From an uncultured Myxococcales bacterium (GTDB taxonomy: Bacteria > Myxococcota_A > UBA9042), in contig CAJBNH010000143.1 in NCBI GenBank assembly GCA_903955385.1, positions 1 to 64,000 on the forward strand: a stretch of DNA of 64,000 nucleotides. Reading direction: 5' to 3'. The notes under the pieces are model-generated. The model saw nothing but the letters and a program-made list of their open reading frames with translations. It was not told the DNA's origin and ran no database searches. Position 1 is the stretch's first letter; each line of letters begins with the position of its first letter. The position numbers were made by a program, and so were the translations under genes. Below are positions 38,668 to 49,030 of this stretch, one piece after another.

Positions 38668-39018
38668 CAGCGCAGTGCCCACGGCCACCTCGTACCCGGG
38701 AGGGGTTGGAGGCACTCCCGCGCAGATTACAACATTCAGGTTGTGAAGCAAGCCGAGCTTCGGCACTGGACCCGCCGGAGTGCACGGGGCGTGCCATGGG
38801 ATGATCTGGGTAGTTTCAGTGACTTGACGTCGGTAGGGGCAAGAGGTTCGGCGGTCTCAGCGGTCTCGAGACGGGTCTCGGCGAGACCGATGCAGTCGCG
38901 ATGCGGCCACGGGACGGTCGGTGCGCTGGTGTGGACGACCGGAAGGGGCGCGCGAAGGTGTCCAGTGCCAAGTCCCGACACCGCCGACTCAAACCGCGAA
39001 CACTCTAGACGGGTTACG
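38668..39018. other. Repeat-containing gap between HicA and HicB2
   Basis: 351 bases with no gene; 38757-38993 is repeat unit B plus a terminal hairpin. The part next to HicA presumably contains the HicAB promoter. Confidence 0.55.
38757..38993. repeat. Dispersed repeat unit B plus hairpin end (copy 2)
   Basis: 38757-38918 matches 35866-36020. The right end, GAAGGTGTCCAGTGCCAAGT then CCCGACACCGCCGACTC, matches 63811-63848 almost exactly. It can form a GGTGTC...GACACC stem. It contains AGTGCCAAG, the core of the short palindromes elsewhere. Confidence 0.7.
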
Positions 39019-39237
39019 CTACGCCGCCACGTGCAACCAAGCCGGCTGCGAGCTCGGCGGCGGGACCGGCAGCGCGTCTTCCTTCATGCCTTCCAAGTGC
39101 ATCCGCACGGCGTCACGCAATCGATCCAGCGCCTTCTCGCGCGTCTTGCCGGTCGCCACGCAGCCGGGCAGGTCGGGGATGTGCGCCGACCAGTTGCGGT
39201 CAGTACGCTCGATGACGACCAGGTACTCCGCGTTCAT
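39019..39237 (-). CDS. hicB: HicB-type antitoxin (orphaned)
   Basis: 72 residues (MNAEYLVVIERTDRNWSAHI, PDLPGCVATGKTREKALDRL) clearly HicB, lacking a DNA-binding C-terminus. Its ATG overlaps the TGA of the HicA remnant (ATGA at 39234-39237), so the coupled arrangement persists although the toxin is broken. Confidence 0.87.
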   Translation of the reverse strand: MNAEYLVVIERTDRNWSAHIPDLPGCVATGKTREKALDRLRDAVRMHLEGMKEDALPVPPPSSQPAWLHVAA

Positions 39238-39348
39238 CTGTCCTCCAGGCCCGCCTGCTTGCGTATCGAAGCCCAAGTGCCGGGCGACGAGAAACCAACC
39301 GTCGGTCTGCAGTCGCTTGAGCGCATCTCGCACTTTGACGACGGGCAT
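39234..39348 (-). pseudogene. hicA: HicA toxin pseudogene, internal deletion with frameshift
   Basis: From ATG 39348 the sequence encodes MPVVKVRDALKRLQTDGWFL, the HicA N-terminus. Near 39290 the frame fails: the expected C-terminus PGTWASIRKQAGLEDR continues in another frame to a TGA that overlaps the HicB start. The whole is 115 bases against about 195 expected. About 80 bases that would encode the catalytic His region are gone. The toxin should be dead. Confidence 0.8.
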
Positions 39349-39950
39349 CCGTTCACCACGCAGGCCAGTTCTGGCCTCGACCCCGCCCGCACTGTACGCA
39401 CGCGACGGCACACCGACAAGAACGGCACCGCCCCGTCGCCCAGGCTGGTGCCTCATAGCGCTGCCCATCGGGTGAGGTTGCGCGCCCGCGGGGCGGCCGC
39501 CGAAGATGGGACCAAGTGGTTGAACCACCGGCATGATTTGCGAGACCCGCCCCCGACCGGAAAGGCGCGCAGACGACTGTCGTTTTGCCCGTTCAAGCGC
39601 TTGGACGGGGCACCTAACGACCTGAGAGCAGGGCACAAAAGGCAGGGAATTAGGGTTTGGGCGCGCCCCTCCCCGGCTGCCGCCCGCCCCTCCCCATTGC
39701 GCGATGTTTCGGGGCCGTGTGTGATTTCGCTGGCGCAATAGGGCGGGGCTCTCGATTCACCGGCGGCACCGGGTTTCGGGCACGCCGCCCGGTCGGGAGG
39801 TTTCCCCTCCCGATTCCGCCGGCGAATGCACTGAACGCTTCGAGAACACTACGCAATAGGGAGGGAACGGTACGGCAGCGCCAGGGAGAGGCTCAGAAAG
39901 ATGTCAGGTGTCTAGTCCTGACACCCGTCCTCCCGTCCTTTTCGCGGCCC
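39349..39950. other. Long gap with full repeat-A copy
   Basis: 602 bases without a supportable gene. Most of it (39510-39946) is a full copy of the dispersed repeat. The right edge abuts the stop of the Gly-rich surface protein. Confidence 0.6.
39510..39946. repeat. Dispersed repeat unit A, full copy
   Basis: About 437 bases. Blocks in order: GTTCAAGCGCTTGG, GGGCACAAAAGGCAGGGAAT, GCGCGCCCCTCCCCGGCTGC, CATTGCGCGATGTTT, GGCTCTCGATTCACCGGCGG, GGTCGGGAGGTTTCCCCTCC, ACTACGCAATAGGGAGGG, and a terminal TGTCAGG...CCTGACA hairpin. Aligns end to end with 63445-63850. No open frame with protein character is conserved between copies. Confidence 0.8.
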
Positions 39951-42296
39951 CTACATGTCCTTGGCGTTGCTGGGGAAGGACCGCCCGCCGCCCCACAGGA
40001 AGCGCAGCGCGCCGCCGCCTCCCTTGCCTCCGGTGCCGTTGGGGGTGTCCCATGCGCCGCCACCGCCGCCGCCGAAGGCTCCACCTGTGCCACCGGGGCC
40101 GCCTTGCGAGCCTGCGGAACCTGCCGCACCTCCTGAGCCGCCGCCTCCCGCTGCACCGTTCAGCGCCGTGCCGGATGCCTGCGCCTGGCCGTTGGCGCCC
40201 AAGCCCTGCAGGCCGACGCCGCCGCCTGCGCCTGCTCCGAAGTCGTTGCTGCCGTCCCCTCCCGCGCCGCCGCCGCCTGCGCCCGCGTTGCCGATGACCA
40301 TCTCGGTGCCGCCTGCGCCGCCGGTGCCGGTGTAGCCGCCCGCGCCGCCGCCGCCTGAGCCGCCGCTGGCCCCGGACACGCCAGAGCCGCCGCCGCTGCC
40401 ACCACCGGTTTGCAGAGGCAGCGCGGGGACATTGGCCTCGCCGCCTGCCACGCCCGGACCGGCCATGCCGCCGCCGCCCGAACCTCCGGCTGCCCGCAAC
40501 AGGACCGTGGCGCCGCGCCGCAGCTCGGTGGCGCCGCCTTCCTTGCCGCTGGCCGAGTGCGTGCCGGGCTCGCCTCCACCGCCCACGACGAGGGTCAGGA
40601 TCTCGCCGGGCGTGACGGGTACCGAGTTGGCGAAGACCAGCGCACCGCCGCCGCCGCCGCGCCCGCCGTTGCTGTCGTCGGTGCCGCCGCCGCCTCCACC
40701 GCCTGCGCCGACGCCCAGGACCGAGATCTTGGACACGCCGGCCGGGACCTCCCACAGGACGGTGCCGGGCGAGGTGAACTGCGCCTGACCCGCCGGGGGC
40801 TCGCAGTCCGCCTCGCAGCCGTCGCCGGGGATGTTGTTGCCGTCGTCACAGCCTTCGCCCGAGTCGACGATCTTGTCGCCGCACTTGGGCTTGATGCAGG
40901 TCAGGCGGCACTTGTCGGGCGCGTTGCCGTTGTTGCCGCCGTTGTCGCATTCCTCTGTCACTTCGAGGATGCCGTTGCCGCAGACGCGCAACACGACCGT
41001 CAGCCACTTGCCGACACACAGGAAGAACTCGTCGGTCTTGCTGTCGACGTAGGCCTGACCGTAGTGGGCGGCGTCGCAGGCGAACGGCGGGCCGGACGAC
41101 ACGGGCAGCTTCACGCCACCGGTCAGCAGCAGGTTGCCCTTGGACTCGACCTTGGCTGAGGACAGGGTCTCCACCGTGACCGAAAACGCGACGATGGCGC
41201 CGTCAGAGCTGTTGTTCAGGTACTTGCCGTCGATCGCCTGCAACCGCCACTTTCCCTTGGGGTTCTTGCCCACCCAGGTCGTCAGGTCACCGCTCAGCGT
41301 CTTTGACGGGGTGGGGAAGCTGGTCTTCAGCGCATCACCCGCCTTGCCCGTCTTGTCATGCAGCAGGTACTGGGTGTTCGCGGGGTCGAACAGAAGGACC
41401 TGCACCGTACTCAGGTCCGAGTTGGTCACCTCGACCGACACCGTCAGCTTGCGCGCCGTGCCCAGATCCGGCACGTCGACCTCAGCGGTGGCCCCCAGTG
41501 GATTGTTGTCGGGCAGGCCGACCGGCAGCTTGGTGGCCGACACCACCTCGACAAACTCGTTGGACAGCAGGTTGTTCGAGACCTCATTCAGACCGTCCGG
41601 GGGCAGCCCGCCCGACACGCAGTCGTACGAGCCGTCGGCCTTGAAGCCCTGCAGCACCAGCCCCGTGCCACACGCCTTGCCCAGCGCCGGTGCGCCCAGC
41701 AGGTCCGCATAACTTCCTGACGTGGCGACCTTGGCCAGACTCGCGGACTTGGCGTACGGCAGCAGCGACGGCGCGCCCGACAGGTCTGCATACGCACCCG
41801 TCACCGCGACGTCGGCCAGGTCGGCGGCCTTGGCAAACCCCGCAAGTGCCGCCGGGTCGATCATCTGCGCCGTCACACACCCTGAGCACAGCAGCGACTC
41901 GGCGGCTCCCGCGCGCCACGCGAAGGGCACGCCCAGCAGCGGCTTGCGCGGCAGCTCGGGCTCGTTGCTGACCTGCACGCCCAGCCAAGGCGCCTGCAAC
42001 CCCGCGAACACCTTGGGATCGATCGGCGTCAGGCTACCCAGCAAGTGCGAGAACGCGCCGCCCTTGACCTGCACGCCGACCGAGACCTCTTTCCACACCG
42101 AGGCCGCGCTGTCCGCCGCCTCGTAAAGGCTGAAGGTGACGACGTATTCGCCATCCGACGCCGGCCCGCCGCCGCCGCTGGTCAGCAGCCCCTCCACAAC
42201 CGTGGTCATCGGCACCGAGCCGACCGACGACGCGGGTGCCAGCAGGGCAAGGCAGGCCAGAAGCAGGGTCGCACTGGAGCGCAGGCAACGGGGCAT
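39951..42296 (-). CDS. Modular surface protein: P-domain, Cys-rich repeat, Gly-rich C-terminus
   Basis: 781 residues from ATG 42296; signal peptide MPRCLRSSATLLLACLALLA. The N-terminal domain (about 30-140) is shared with the protein at 52030-54246. Next come tail-fibre-like repeats (VTGAYADLSGAPSLLPYAKS), a P-domain (LTVSVEVTNSDLSTVQVLLF ... WVGKNPKGKWRLQAIDG) and Cys-rich CGNGILEVTEECDNG / CDDGNNIPGDGCEADC repeats. About 240 residues of Gly-rich sequence starting VPAGVSKISVLGVGAGGGGG end the protein. It is a plausible cell-surface adhesin. The C-terminal half is very low complexity, so exact annotation there is uncertain. Confidence 0.83.
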   Translation of the reverse strand: MPRCLRSSATLLLACLALLAPASSVGSVPMTTVVEGLLTSGGGGPASDGEYVVTFSLYEAADSAASVWKEVSVGVQVKGGAFSHLLGSLTPIDPKVFAGLQAPWLGVQVSNEPELPRKPLLGVPFAWRAGAAESLLCSGCVTAQMIDPAALAGFAKAADLADVAVTGAYADLSGAPSLLPYAKSASLAKVATSGSYADLLGAPALGKACGTGLVLQGFKADGSYDCVSGGLPPDGLNEVSNNLLSNEFVEVVSATKLPVGLPDNNPLGATAEVDVPDLGTARKLTVSVEVTNSDLSTVQVLLFDPANTQYLLHDKTGKAGDALKTSFPTPSKTLSGDLTTWVGKNPKGKWRLQAIDGKYLNNSSDGAIVAFSVTVETLSSAKVESKGNLLLTGGVKLPVSSGPPFACDAAHYGQAYVDSKTDEFFLCVGKWLTVVLRVCGNGILEVTEECDNGGNNGNAPDKCRLTCIKPKCGDKIVDSGEGCDDGNNIPGDGCEADCEPPAGQAQFTSPGTVLWEVPAGVSKISVLGVGAGGGGGGGTDDSNGGRGGGGGALVFANSVPVTPGEILTLVVGGGGEPGTHSASGKEGGATELRRGATVLLRAAGGSGGGGMAGPGVAGGEANVPALPLQTGGGSGGGSGVSGASGGSGGGGAGGYTGTGGAGGTEMVIGNAGAGGGGAGGDGSNDFGAGAGGGVGLQGLGANGQAQASGTALNGAAGGGGSGGAAGSAGSQGGPGGTGGAFGGGGGGAWDTPNGTGGKGGGGALRFLWGGGRSFPSNAKDM

Positions 42297-42496
42297 GGGG
42301 GGCTCCATGGGGCGTATGGGGGGCGAAGGCGGACGCCGGGGCCGCGCCACCGTATCCCTGCCGCGCGCTGGGGGCAACTGGACGGCGAGGGAGGTGACTG
42401 TGCCACCCGCGCTGGCGACTCACCCGTTGCCGCCAACCCCTGCCGCCCCTACCATGGCCCAAGCCGCCCATCCCCGCGGCGCACGTGGACTTCCCG

Positions 42497-45085
42497 ATGA
42501 AGCTTGGCCTGTTCGCCCTCCCAGCGGCTCTGCGGACCGCTTCTGTCGCACTGACCGTGCTGCTGCTGGCCTGCGGGGCAGATCCGGCACCGGACGAGGA
42601 CGCCGACATCGCCATCGATCTGGCGGGGCAGGTCGATGCGGGCGACACCACGGAATTCGACACGTGTCCGCCGCCTGCGGTGCCGCCGGGACAGGTGCGG
42701 GTGCGCCCGATCGCCTGCGACGCCGACGTGGTGGTGGGCTTTCGGGCGGCCGCGCGGGTCGGCGATCTGGTGTTCGAGAATTCCAGATCCCGCTTCGTGT
42801 TGCGCACGGGGGCCCACGGCAGCGCGATGGCTGGCCTGGTGGGCGGCGACCTTGTGGACGCCGTGCTGGTGGGGGCCGACGGCAAGCAGCAAGGGGTCGA
42901 CAGTCTTCGGGAAATCGTGCCGCTGGTCGGTTTCTGGATGGTGCAGCCGCAGCACATCGACGTGATCTCGGACGGTCATGACGGCGCTGCGCGGGTGCGG
43001 GTTTCCGGGGCTCTGACGCCGATGCCCACCGTGTACGCCTTCCTGATGCTGTCGGCGCCCGCGGCTGAAGTGACCCACGAGTACGTCCTGTACCCCGACA
43101 CGCCCGCCATCGAGATCCGCACGACGGTGACGCCGACCTCGGGCAAGGACCTGTCGACCATCGTCTCCGACGCGACCTTCTGGGGTGGCGAGGTGGCGCT
43201 GTATCGGCCGACGGCGGGGTTCGGCGCTCCGGCATCCGGCATTCCCGTGACGACGCTTGGCTTTGCGCGCACCTATGCCAACGACCTGGTGCTGCCGTAT
43301 GCGCTGAAGTACGAGGCGCCGGTCTCCAGCATCAACACCGCAGGACTGCAGGCGTTCGTGCTGACCAGCCCGCCGCACGCGCAGCCCCGAACCTATGTGC
43401 GGCGGCTGGCGGTCGGTGGCGTCGGTGGGCCGGATCTGGCGGGGGCGATGGCGGCGGCGCAACAGCCTGACGCGCCGCATGTGGCGTTGCAGGGCGTGGT
43501 GCTGGGCATGTGGCCGGGCATCGAGGTCGAGCTGCTGGACGACAAGAACGGTCCGCTGACCCGCTGTTTGCCCAGTGCCGACGGTGCGTTTGCCTGTCCG
43601 GCGCCACCGCAGGCGGTCGCTGCGCGCACGCTGTGGGTCGGCAACGGCAACGGCGAGACCGGGGGGCTGGACCAGGTGGACGCCGCGTCGAAGAAGCCTC
43701 TGCTGCCCGCAGGCCCGGGGCAGATCAAGGTCACGCTGTCGGCACCTGTGCCATCGCGGCTGAAGGTGGCGGTGACCGACGACGCCAAGCAACCGATTCC
43801 GTTTCGCTTTACCGCACAGGCGGTCCAGCCGACCGGTCTGGTCGAGCGCACCTTCCACGGCACCGACGGCGCAGCCACCTTCCTGATGCCGCCCGGCAAG
43901 TGGAACGTGTGGCTGCACCACGGGCCAGAGTGGAGCGAGCACACCGCGCAGGTCACCCTGATGCCGGGGCAAGAGACCAGTCTTTCTGCCCAGCTGCAGC
44001 ACGTGGTCGACACCGACGGCTGGCTGGCCATGGACTCGCACGTGCACGCCGAGCACAGCGCCGACAGCGTCGTGCCCAACCAGCTGCGCCTGCGCGACGC
44101 CTTGGCCGAGGGCATCGACTATGCCATCGCCACCGACCACGACCACGTCACCGACTATCGCCCATGGCTGAAGGCAAGCGGACTGGAAGGGCGCGTCACG
44201 ATTGCGAGTGGCGTCGAGGTCAGCACCGCGCACCTGGGCCACTTCGCCGTGTGGCCGATCCAGCCCGACCCGAACCTGGCAGCGGGCGGCGCGGTGGCGT
44301 GGTTCGGCAAAGAGGCCGAAGACCTGCTGGCCGAGATGCGCGCCGGCGACCCCAAGCGCGTGCTGCAGTGCAACCACCCGCGCGGCTCGCAGTCCTATCT
44401 GGACGGCATCGACTACGACCCCGCCAAGACGCCGGACAAGCTGCTGGCGTTTGACGCGATGGAGCTGATCAACGGCAAGCGGTTCGACGACACGACCGAA
44501 GTTCTTGGCGATTGGTACGGACTGTTCGCGCGTGGGCTGCGCATCACAGGCGTTGGCTCCAGCGACACGCACACCCTGTCGGCGGGCATCGGACGGGGGC
44601 GCACCTGGGTGTGGCTGGGCAAGGACGCCAAGGGCGAATGGCTCGATCGGCAAGGGAAATTCACCCCGGCCGAGGTGGATCAGCGTCTGAAGGCCGGCCA
44701 TGCCGTGGCCAGCACGGGTCCGCTGTTGGTGCTGACGCTGTTGGGCCCCGACGGAGAGGCGGCGATGGTGGGCGAGCTGCTGCAGCTGCCACCGGGAACC
44801 AAGGTCACGGTGCGGGCGACGGTTCAGGCGACGCAGTGGCTGCCGCTGGGGACGCTGGAGGTCGCAGCCGACGGCGTGGTCGCAGCAAGCAAGTCGGTCG
44901 CCGACACCCCGCTGGTGGCCGGGCGGCGTCAGGCGGTGCTGGAGACCGAGACGACGGTCGGCGCGCTGGGCTCGTCGCAAGTGCGCTGGACGGCGGTGCT
45001 GCGCCCCGGGGCCAACCCCACCAGCCCGGGGCAGGTGCGGCCGGTGTGGGCGATAGCGAACCCGGTGTTCCTGACGGCGAAGTGA
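42497..45085 (+). CDS. PHP-domain (CehA/McbA-like) lipoprotein
   Basis: 862 residues. ATG 42497 gives a signal peptide with lipobox LLAC; GTG 42485 is an alternative. The first ~400 residues are beta-rich with no named domain. The C-terminal part is a PHP metallohydrolase: SHVHAEHSAD (about 514-523), TDHDHVTD (about 546-553), an NHPRG His near 628 and SSDTH near 687, together a multi-metal site. Related proteins hydrolyse phosphoesters or act in carbamate degradation; the true substrate here is unknown. It is divergent from the Gly-rich surface protein. Confidence 0.85.
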   Translation: MKLGLFALPAALRTASVALTVLLLACGADPAPDEDADIAIDLAGQVDAGDTTEFDTCPPPAVPPGQVRVRPIACDADVVVGFRAAARVGDLVFENSRSRFVLRTGAHGSAMAGLVGGDLVDAVLVGADGKQQGVDSLREIVPLVGFWMVQPQHIDVISDGHDGAARVRVSGALTPMPTVYAFLMLSAPAAEVTHEYVLYPDTPAIEIRTTVTPTSGKDLSTIVSDATFWGGEVALYRPTAGFGAPASGIPVTTLGFARTYANDLVLPYALKYEAPVSSINTAGLQAFVLTSPPHAQPRTYVRRLAVGGVGGPDLAGAMAAAQQPDAPHVALQGVVLGMWPGIEVELLDDKNGPLTRCLPSADGAFACPAPPQAVAARTLWVGNGNGETGGLDQVDAASKKPLLPAGPGQIKVTLSAPVPSRLKVAVTDDAKQPIPFRFTAQAVQPTGLVERTFHGTDGAATFLMPPGKWNVWLHHGPEWSEHTAQVTLMPGQETSLSAQLQHVVDTDGWLAMDSHVHAEHSADSVVPNQLRLRDALAEGIDYAIATDHDHVTDYRPWLKASGLEGRVTIASGVEVSTAHLGHFAVWPIQPDPNLAAGGAVAWFGKEAEDLLAEMRAGDPKRVLQCNHPRGSQSYLDGIDYDPAKTPDKLLAFDAMELINGKRFDDTTEVLGDWYGLFARGLRITGVGSSDTHTLSAGIGRGRTWVWLGKDAKGEWLDRQGKFTPAEVDQRLKAGHAVASTGPLLVLTLLGPDGEAAMVGELLQLPPGTKVTVRATVQATQWLPLGTLEVAADGVVAASKSVADTPLVAGRRQAVLETETTVGALGSSQVRWTAVLRPGANPTSPGQVRPVWAIANPVFLTAK

Positions 45086-45165
45086 CCGACCCGCTTGCCG
45101 GCAACAGACAGAATCGGCAGTCTTGACGCGGCTTTGACGATGCTCACCCGCAAGGAGTCCCGCCC

Positions 45166-46245
<1,080 letters not shown>

Positions 46246-46269
46246 CGACGAGAGGAACGGGGGAACCGA

Positions 46270-48651
46270 TCATAGTGCCAGAGTCACAGGCATCGCGAAT
46301 TGAATCGACCAGTTGTGAAGCGGGTCGCCGCTGCTCAGGACCGTGGCATCGCTGTCCCGCAAGTTGCCTCGCACACCCGTCGCGCTGTTCGATCCGGGTT
46401 GGCCCCCCACGACGCCGTTGCGGGCGTACTTGACCAGGGGATTGGCTCCGGTCGGCGTCTTGTCGAGTGTCAGGCGAACCGTGTCGGCTGAGAGAATCGC
46501 AACGGACGTGACTTGAGCCGACTTCGCGTCGTCGACAAACTCAAACCCCATGTTCGTCGCGGCAAGGACTTCGGCGACATCGAAGACCAACGGCGGGACG
46601 GGGACGTGGAACTTGACATCGATGGTGGTTCCGGAACGCACGGCCGATTCCGGTTCCACCGGCCTCCACGGTTTGCCAGCGACGGTGACTTGGTGGATGA
46701 CCTTCGCATAGTAGTCCCCCAACCGCCGATAGCTCTTTGCGTCCAGATGGCTTGCCTGATTGTAGGTCAGCATGTACTTGGGACCGACCAGCACGATGCG
46801 TCCACCCGAAGACTGTGAGGCCGACCACTGGTTGAGCGGCACCTCAGTTTCGCCGGCATACGAGCTCAGTTGGCACACGAACATCGGCAAAGGGGCGGCT
46901 ACCCCGGTCGCCGCCGTCATGTCATATTCGTAGTCCTCCTGCCACTCCCGCAGCACCCACTCGTAGTTGGGGCCGTTGCCGCTGGCCTGATCTGCCTCGC
47001 CGTGAATGATGGCAACACCCAACGGGCGGTAGGGTCGTCCTTCGACGGCAGCAAGCGCGCGGACGGCAGCGACTTGGATCTGCCCCAAGGTATAGGCCGA
47101 GGTGCCCTTGCGCAGGCCGCTGTAAGTAGTGGCATTGATGGCGTGTCGGGTCACCGCAATTTGCAGGGGAAGGGGCGACATCAGCGAGGTCACGCCGTTG
47201 CCCATCGCAGAACACGGAGACTCGAGGTCCTTCTCAATCAGGGGCTGCAAACCACCGTCGAACCATCCCAAGTTCTGAAAAGGTTGCAGTGCGGTCAGAG
47301 GAGAACCGCCGCCTGTTCCGATGGCGAGGCTCTGGCCACTGACGAGAATTTGGGCAAGCTCATTCCCATGTGGCTTCACTTGGACAGCAGTCGTGGTGGA
47401 TGGTGCCGTGTCCGGCAACTCTGCCGTCGCACGAACCCACTGCCCTTCATCTGCAGCACTCAACAGCCGGATAACGCTCGTCGAGACCTGGCTGTCTGTC
47501 CACGGGCCTGACTCTGCGGGTGCTCGTTGCCAGCGCCACGTCACCTCTGGCGTTGGGTCAGCGTTGGCGTCCAGCACGTCCACGAGTGCTTGCAGGGGAT
47601 GCCCGGCCCGTGGGTCGCCGACCAGCCGCGGGCCTACCGCTACCGGCGGAACTGCGGTGGCTTGCCACGGCACGACTGCGAAGGGTTCCGATGGCGCGCT
47701 GGGCCCCGCATCGGTTGTAGCGATCAGGCGAACCCACTGAACGCCAGTGCCCGAAACGGGCAGCAGCGAGGGCGAGTCAAGCGGCAGAAATTCCTTGGCC
47801 AGACCGGTCTGGTCGGGGGTCGGACCCACCTGCCACCGCAGCGTGTTGAGCGGAGCGCCGTTCAGGCGATCCACCTGCCACTTCACGAGTACCCCTTCCG
47901 GAACGGAAACAACGGATGTGACCACCGGATTGCCTGGCAGCGCAGCCGGTGCCGACACGTGAAACTCAGCGATCTGAACGGGACCTTTGCTGTGATTTGC
48001 GATGTAAGCGAAGAGGTTGCTCTGGGCCGGTACCGGAATCCACCCAAGCGACGCGCTGCCGTCGATGTTCCACACCCGCGCCATTCCTCCTTCCTTGAAC
48101 TCGAGGCGGAAGCCGGTCGGCGTGTCCGGTTGGCAGGGCGGGCCGCCGATCCCCCAGAACGTAAAGGGCGTTCCAGGACGGTCGAGCACGAGCTGCCATC
48201 CGCCGCCGTTCGCCATGATGTACGCTCGGGTATCGCCGCTGCCAAAACCGGTTCCCAGACCGACAGCGGGGCCGTACCCGGTGCATTCAGGGGTCTGCCA
48301 CCGGACGCTCAGGATGACCTTCTGGTGGTGGGTGTCGAAGCGTCGAATCGTCTGAACGACGGCGCCGCCAAAACTGCCGGGTTTGCCGAGTTCGATGCCG
48401 CCATCTTTGGCCGTGACGAAGCCGATATCGGGCCCAATCCCACCGCTGTCAACCTCGACAAACTCCGAACCGATGAAGGCTTCCGCAGATGTCGCCGTTG
48501 CCGACCATGAGAGGTCGGTGACAATGGGCAGAGGCGCGACCGTGTCGGTATCGAGAGGTCCCGGAACTGCGTCTCCCGAGGCATCACAGCCGGTTAGCAC
48601 TACCGCAGACAGGGAAAGAACGAACAGGGCACAGCGGGCGAAATGCTTCAT
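46270..48651 (-). CDS. SGNH/sialate-O-acetylesterase-like lipoprotein
   Basis: 793 residues; signal peptide and lipobox LTGC near residue 22. About 30-240 is a beta-rich lectin-like region. Residues of about 245-425 look like two Ig/fibronectin-type domains. Residues of about 430-650 contain an SGNH-type esterase signature: VSGQSLAIG near 437, HGEADQ near 552 and a late His in ASHLDAKSYRRLG near 633. These are the equivalents of Ser, Asp/Glu and His. It would remove acetyl groups from cell-surface or environmental glycans. The substrate is not known. Confidence 0.75.
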   Translation of the reverse strand: MKHFARCALFVLSLSAVVLTGCDASGDAVPGPLDTDTVAPLPIVTDLSWSATATSAEAFIGSEFVEVDSGGIGPDIGFVTAKDGGIELGKPGSFGGAVVQTIRRFDTHHQKVILSVRWQTPECTGYGPAVGLGTGFGSGDTRAYIMANGGGWQLVLDRPGTPFTFWGIGGPPCQPDTPTGFRLEFKEGGMARVWNIDGSASLGWIPVPAQSNLFAYIANHSKGPVQIAEFHVSAPAALPGNPVVTSVVSVPEGVLVKWQVDRLNGAPLNTLRWQVGPTPDQTGLAKEFLPLDSPSLLPVSGTGVQWVRLIATTDAGPSAPSEPFAVVPWQATAVPPVAVGPRLVGDPRAGHPLQALVDVLDANADPTPEVTWRWQRAPAESGPWTDSQVSTSVIRLLSAADEGQWVRATAELPDTAPSTTTAVQVKPHGNELAQILVSGQSLAIGTGGGSPLTALQPFQNLGWFDGGLQPLIEKDLESPCSAMGNGVTSLMSPLPLQIAVTRHAINATTYSGLRKGTSAYTLGQIQVAAVRALAAVEGRPYRPLGVAIIHGEADQASGNGPNYEWVLREWQEDYEYDMTAATGVAAPLPMFVCQLSSYAGETEVPLNQWSASQSSGGRIVLVGPKYMLTYNQASHLDAKSYRRLGDYYAKVIHQVTVAGKPWRPVEPESAVRSGTTIDVKFHVPVPPLVFDVAEVLAATNMGFEFVDDAKSAQVTSVAILSADTVRLTLDKTPTGANPLVKYARNGVVGGQPGSNSATGVRGNLRDSDATVLSSGDPLHNWSIQFAMPVTLAL

Positions 48652-49030
48652 GGTCGAGGATGATAGGACTGCTCGTCGGGAGTGAAAAGGGCGAGACTGC
48701 TTCCCTAGCCTAGAGATTGGTCACACCCTCGGGCCGGGCGCGAGTGGGATGTCGTGTCGGAAGTCGGGACACCGACCACCAGAAAGCGCCTCACCCCGTC
48801 GCCTATCGGCGCCACCCCTCTCCGTGCTCGCTAAACTGCTTGTAGAACAAACACTTAAGCGACATAGAGAGGGGACGTTGGTCGGAGGTCCCCTCTCTAT
48901 GTCGCCCTTCCGGACGGCGTTGAGCCGGCCGTGGGTGAGCATGGAGAGGGGCGTCGCGAAGCGACGGGGTGAGGCGCGCAACGACTTGGCATCGGGACAG
49001 ATTCTTGGAGATAGGACCGATCAAGAGCCC
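48652..49030. other. Gap with a large nested inverted repeat
   Basis: 379 bases between two same-strand genes. No gene is seen. It is dominated by the nested inverted repeat described at 48786-48977. Confidence 0.6.
48786..48977. repeat. Large nested inverted repeat (MITE-like)
   Basis: The outer arms GCGCCTCACCCCGTCGC (48786-48802) and its exact reverse complement (48961-48977) enclose imperfect inner arms (CCCCTCTCC-GTGCTCGC against GGTGAGCATGGAGAGGGG). At the centre is a perfect 18-base hairpin with arms at 48859-48876 and 48888-48905 (GCGACATAGAGAGGGGAC), loop 11 bases. The whole could fold into one long cruciform. Confidence 0.75.

Noticed and set aside
35866-39946. Integron cassette array (attC sites)
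   Set aside because: An ACCTAAC (RYYYAAC-like) occurs at about 39612, but it is not conserved in the other repeat copies, no matching GTTRRRY partner is seen, and no integron integrase gene lies in the window.
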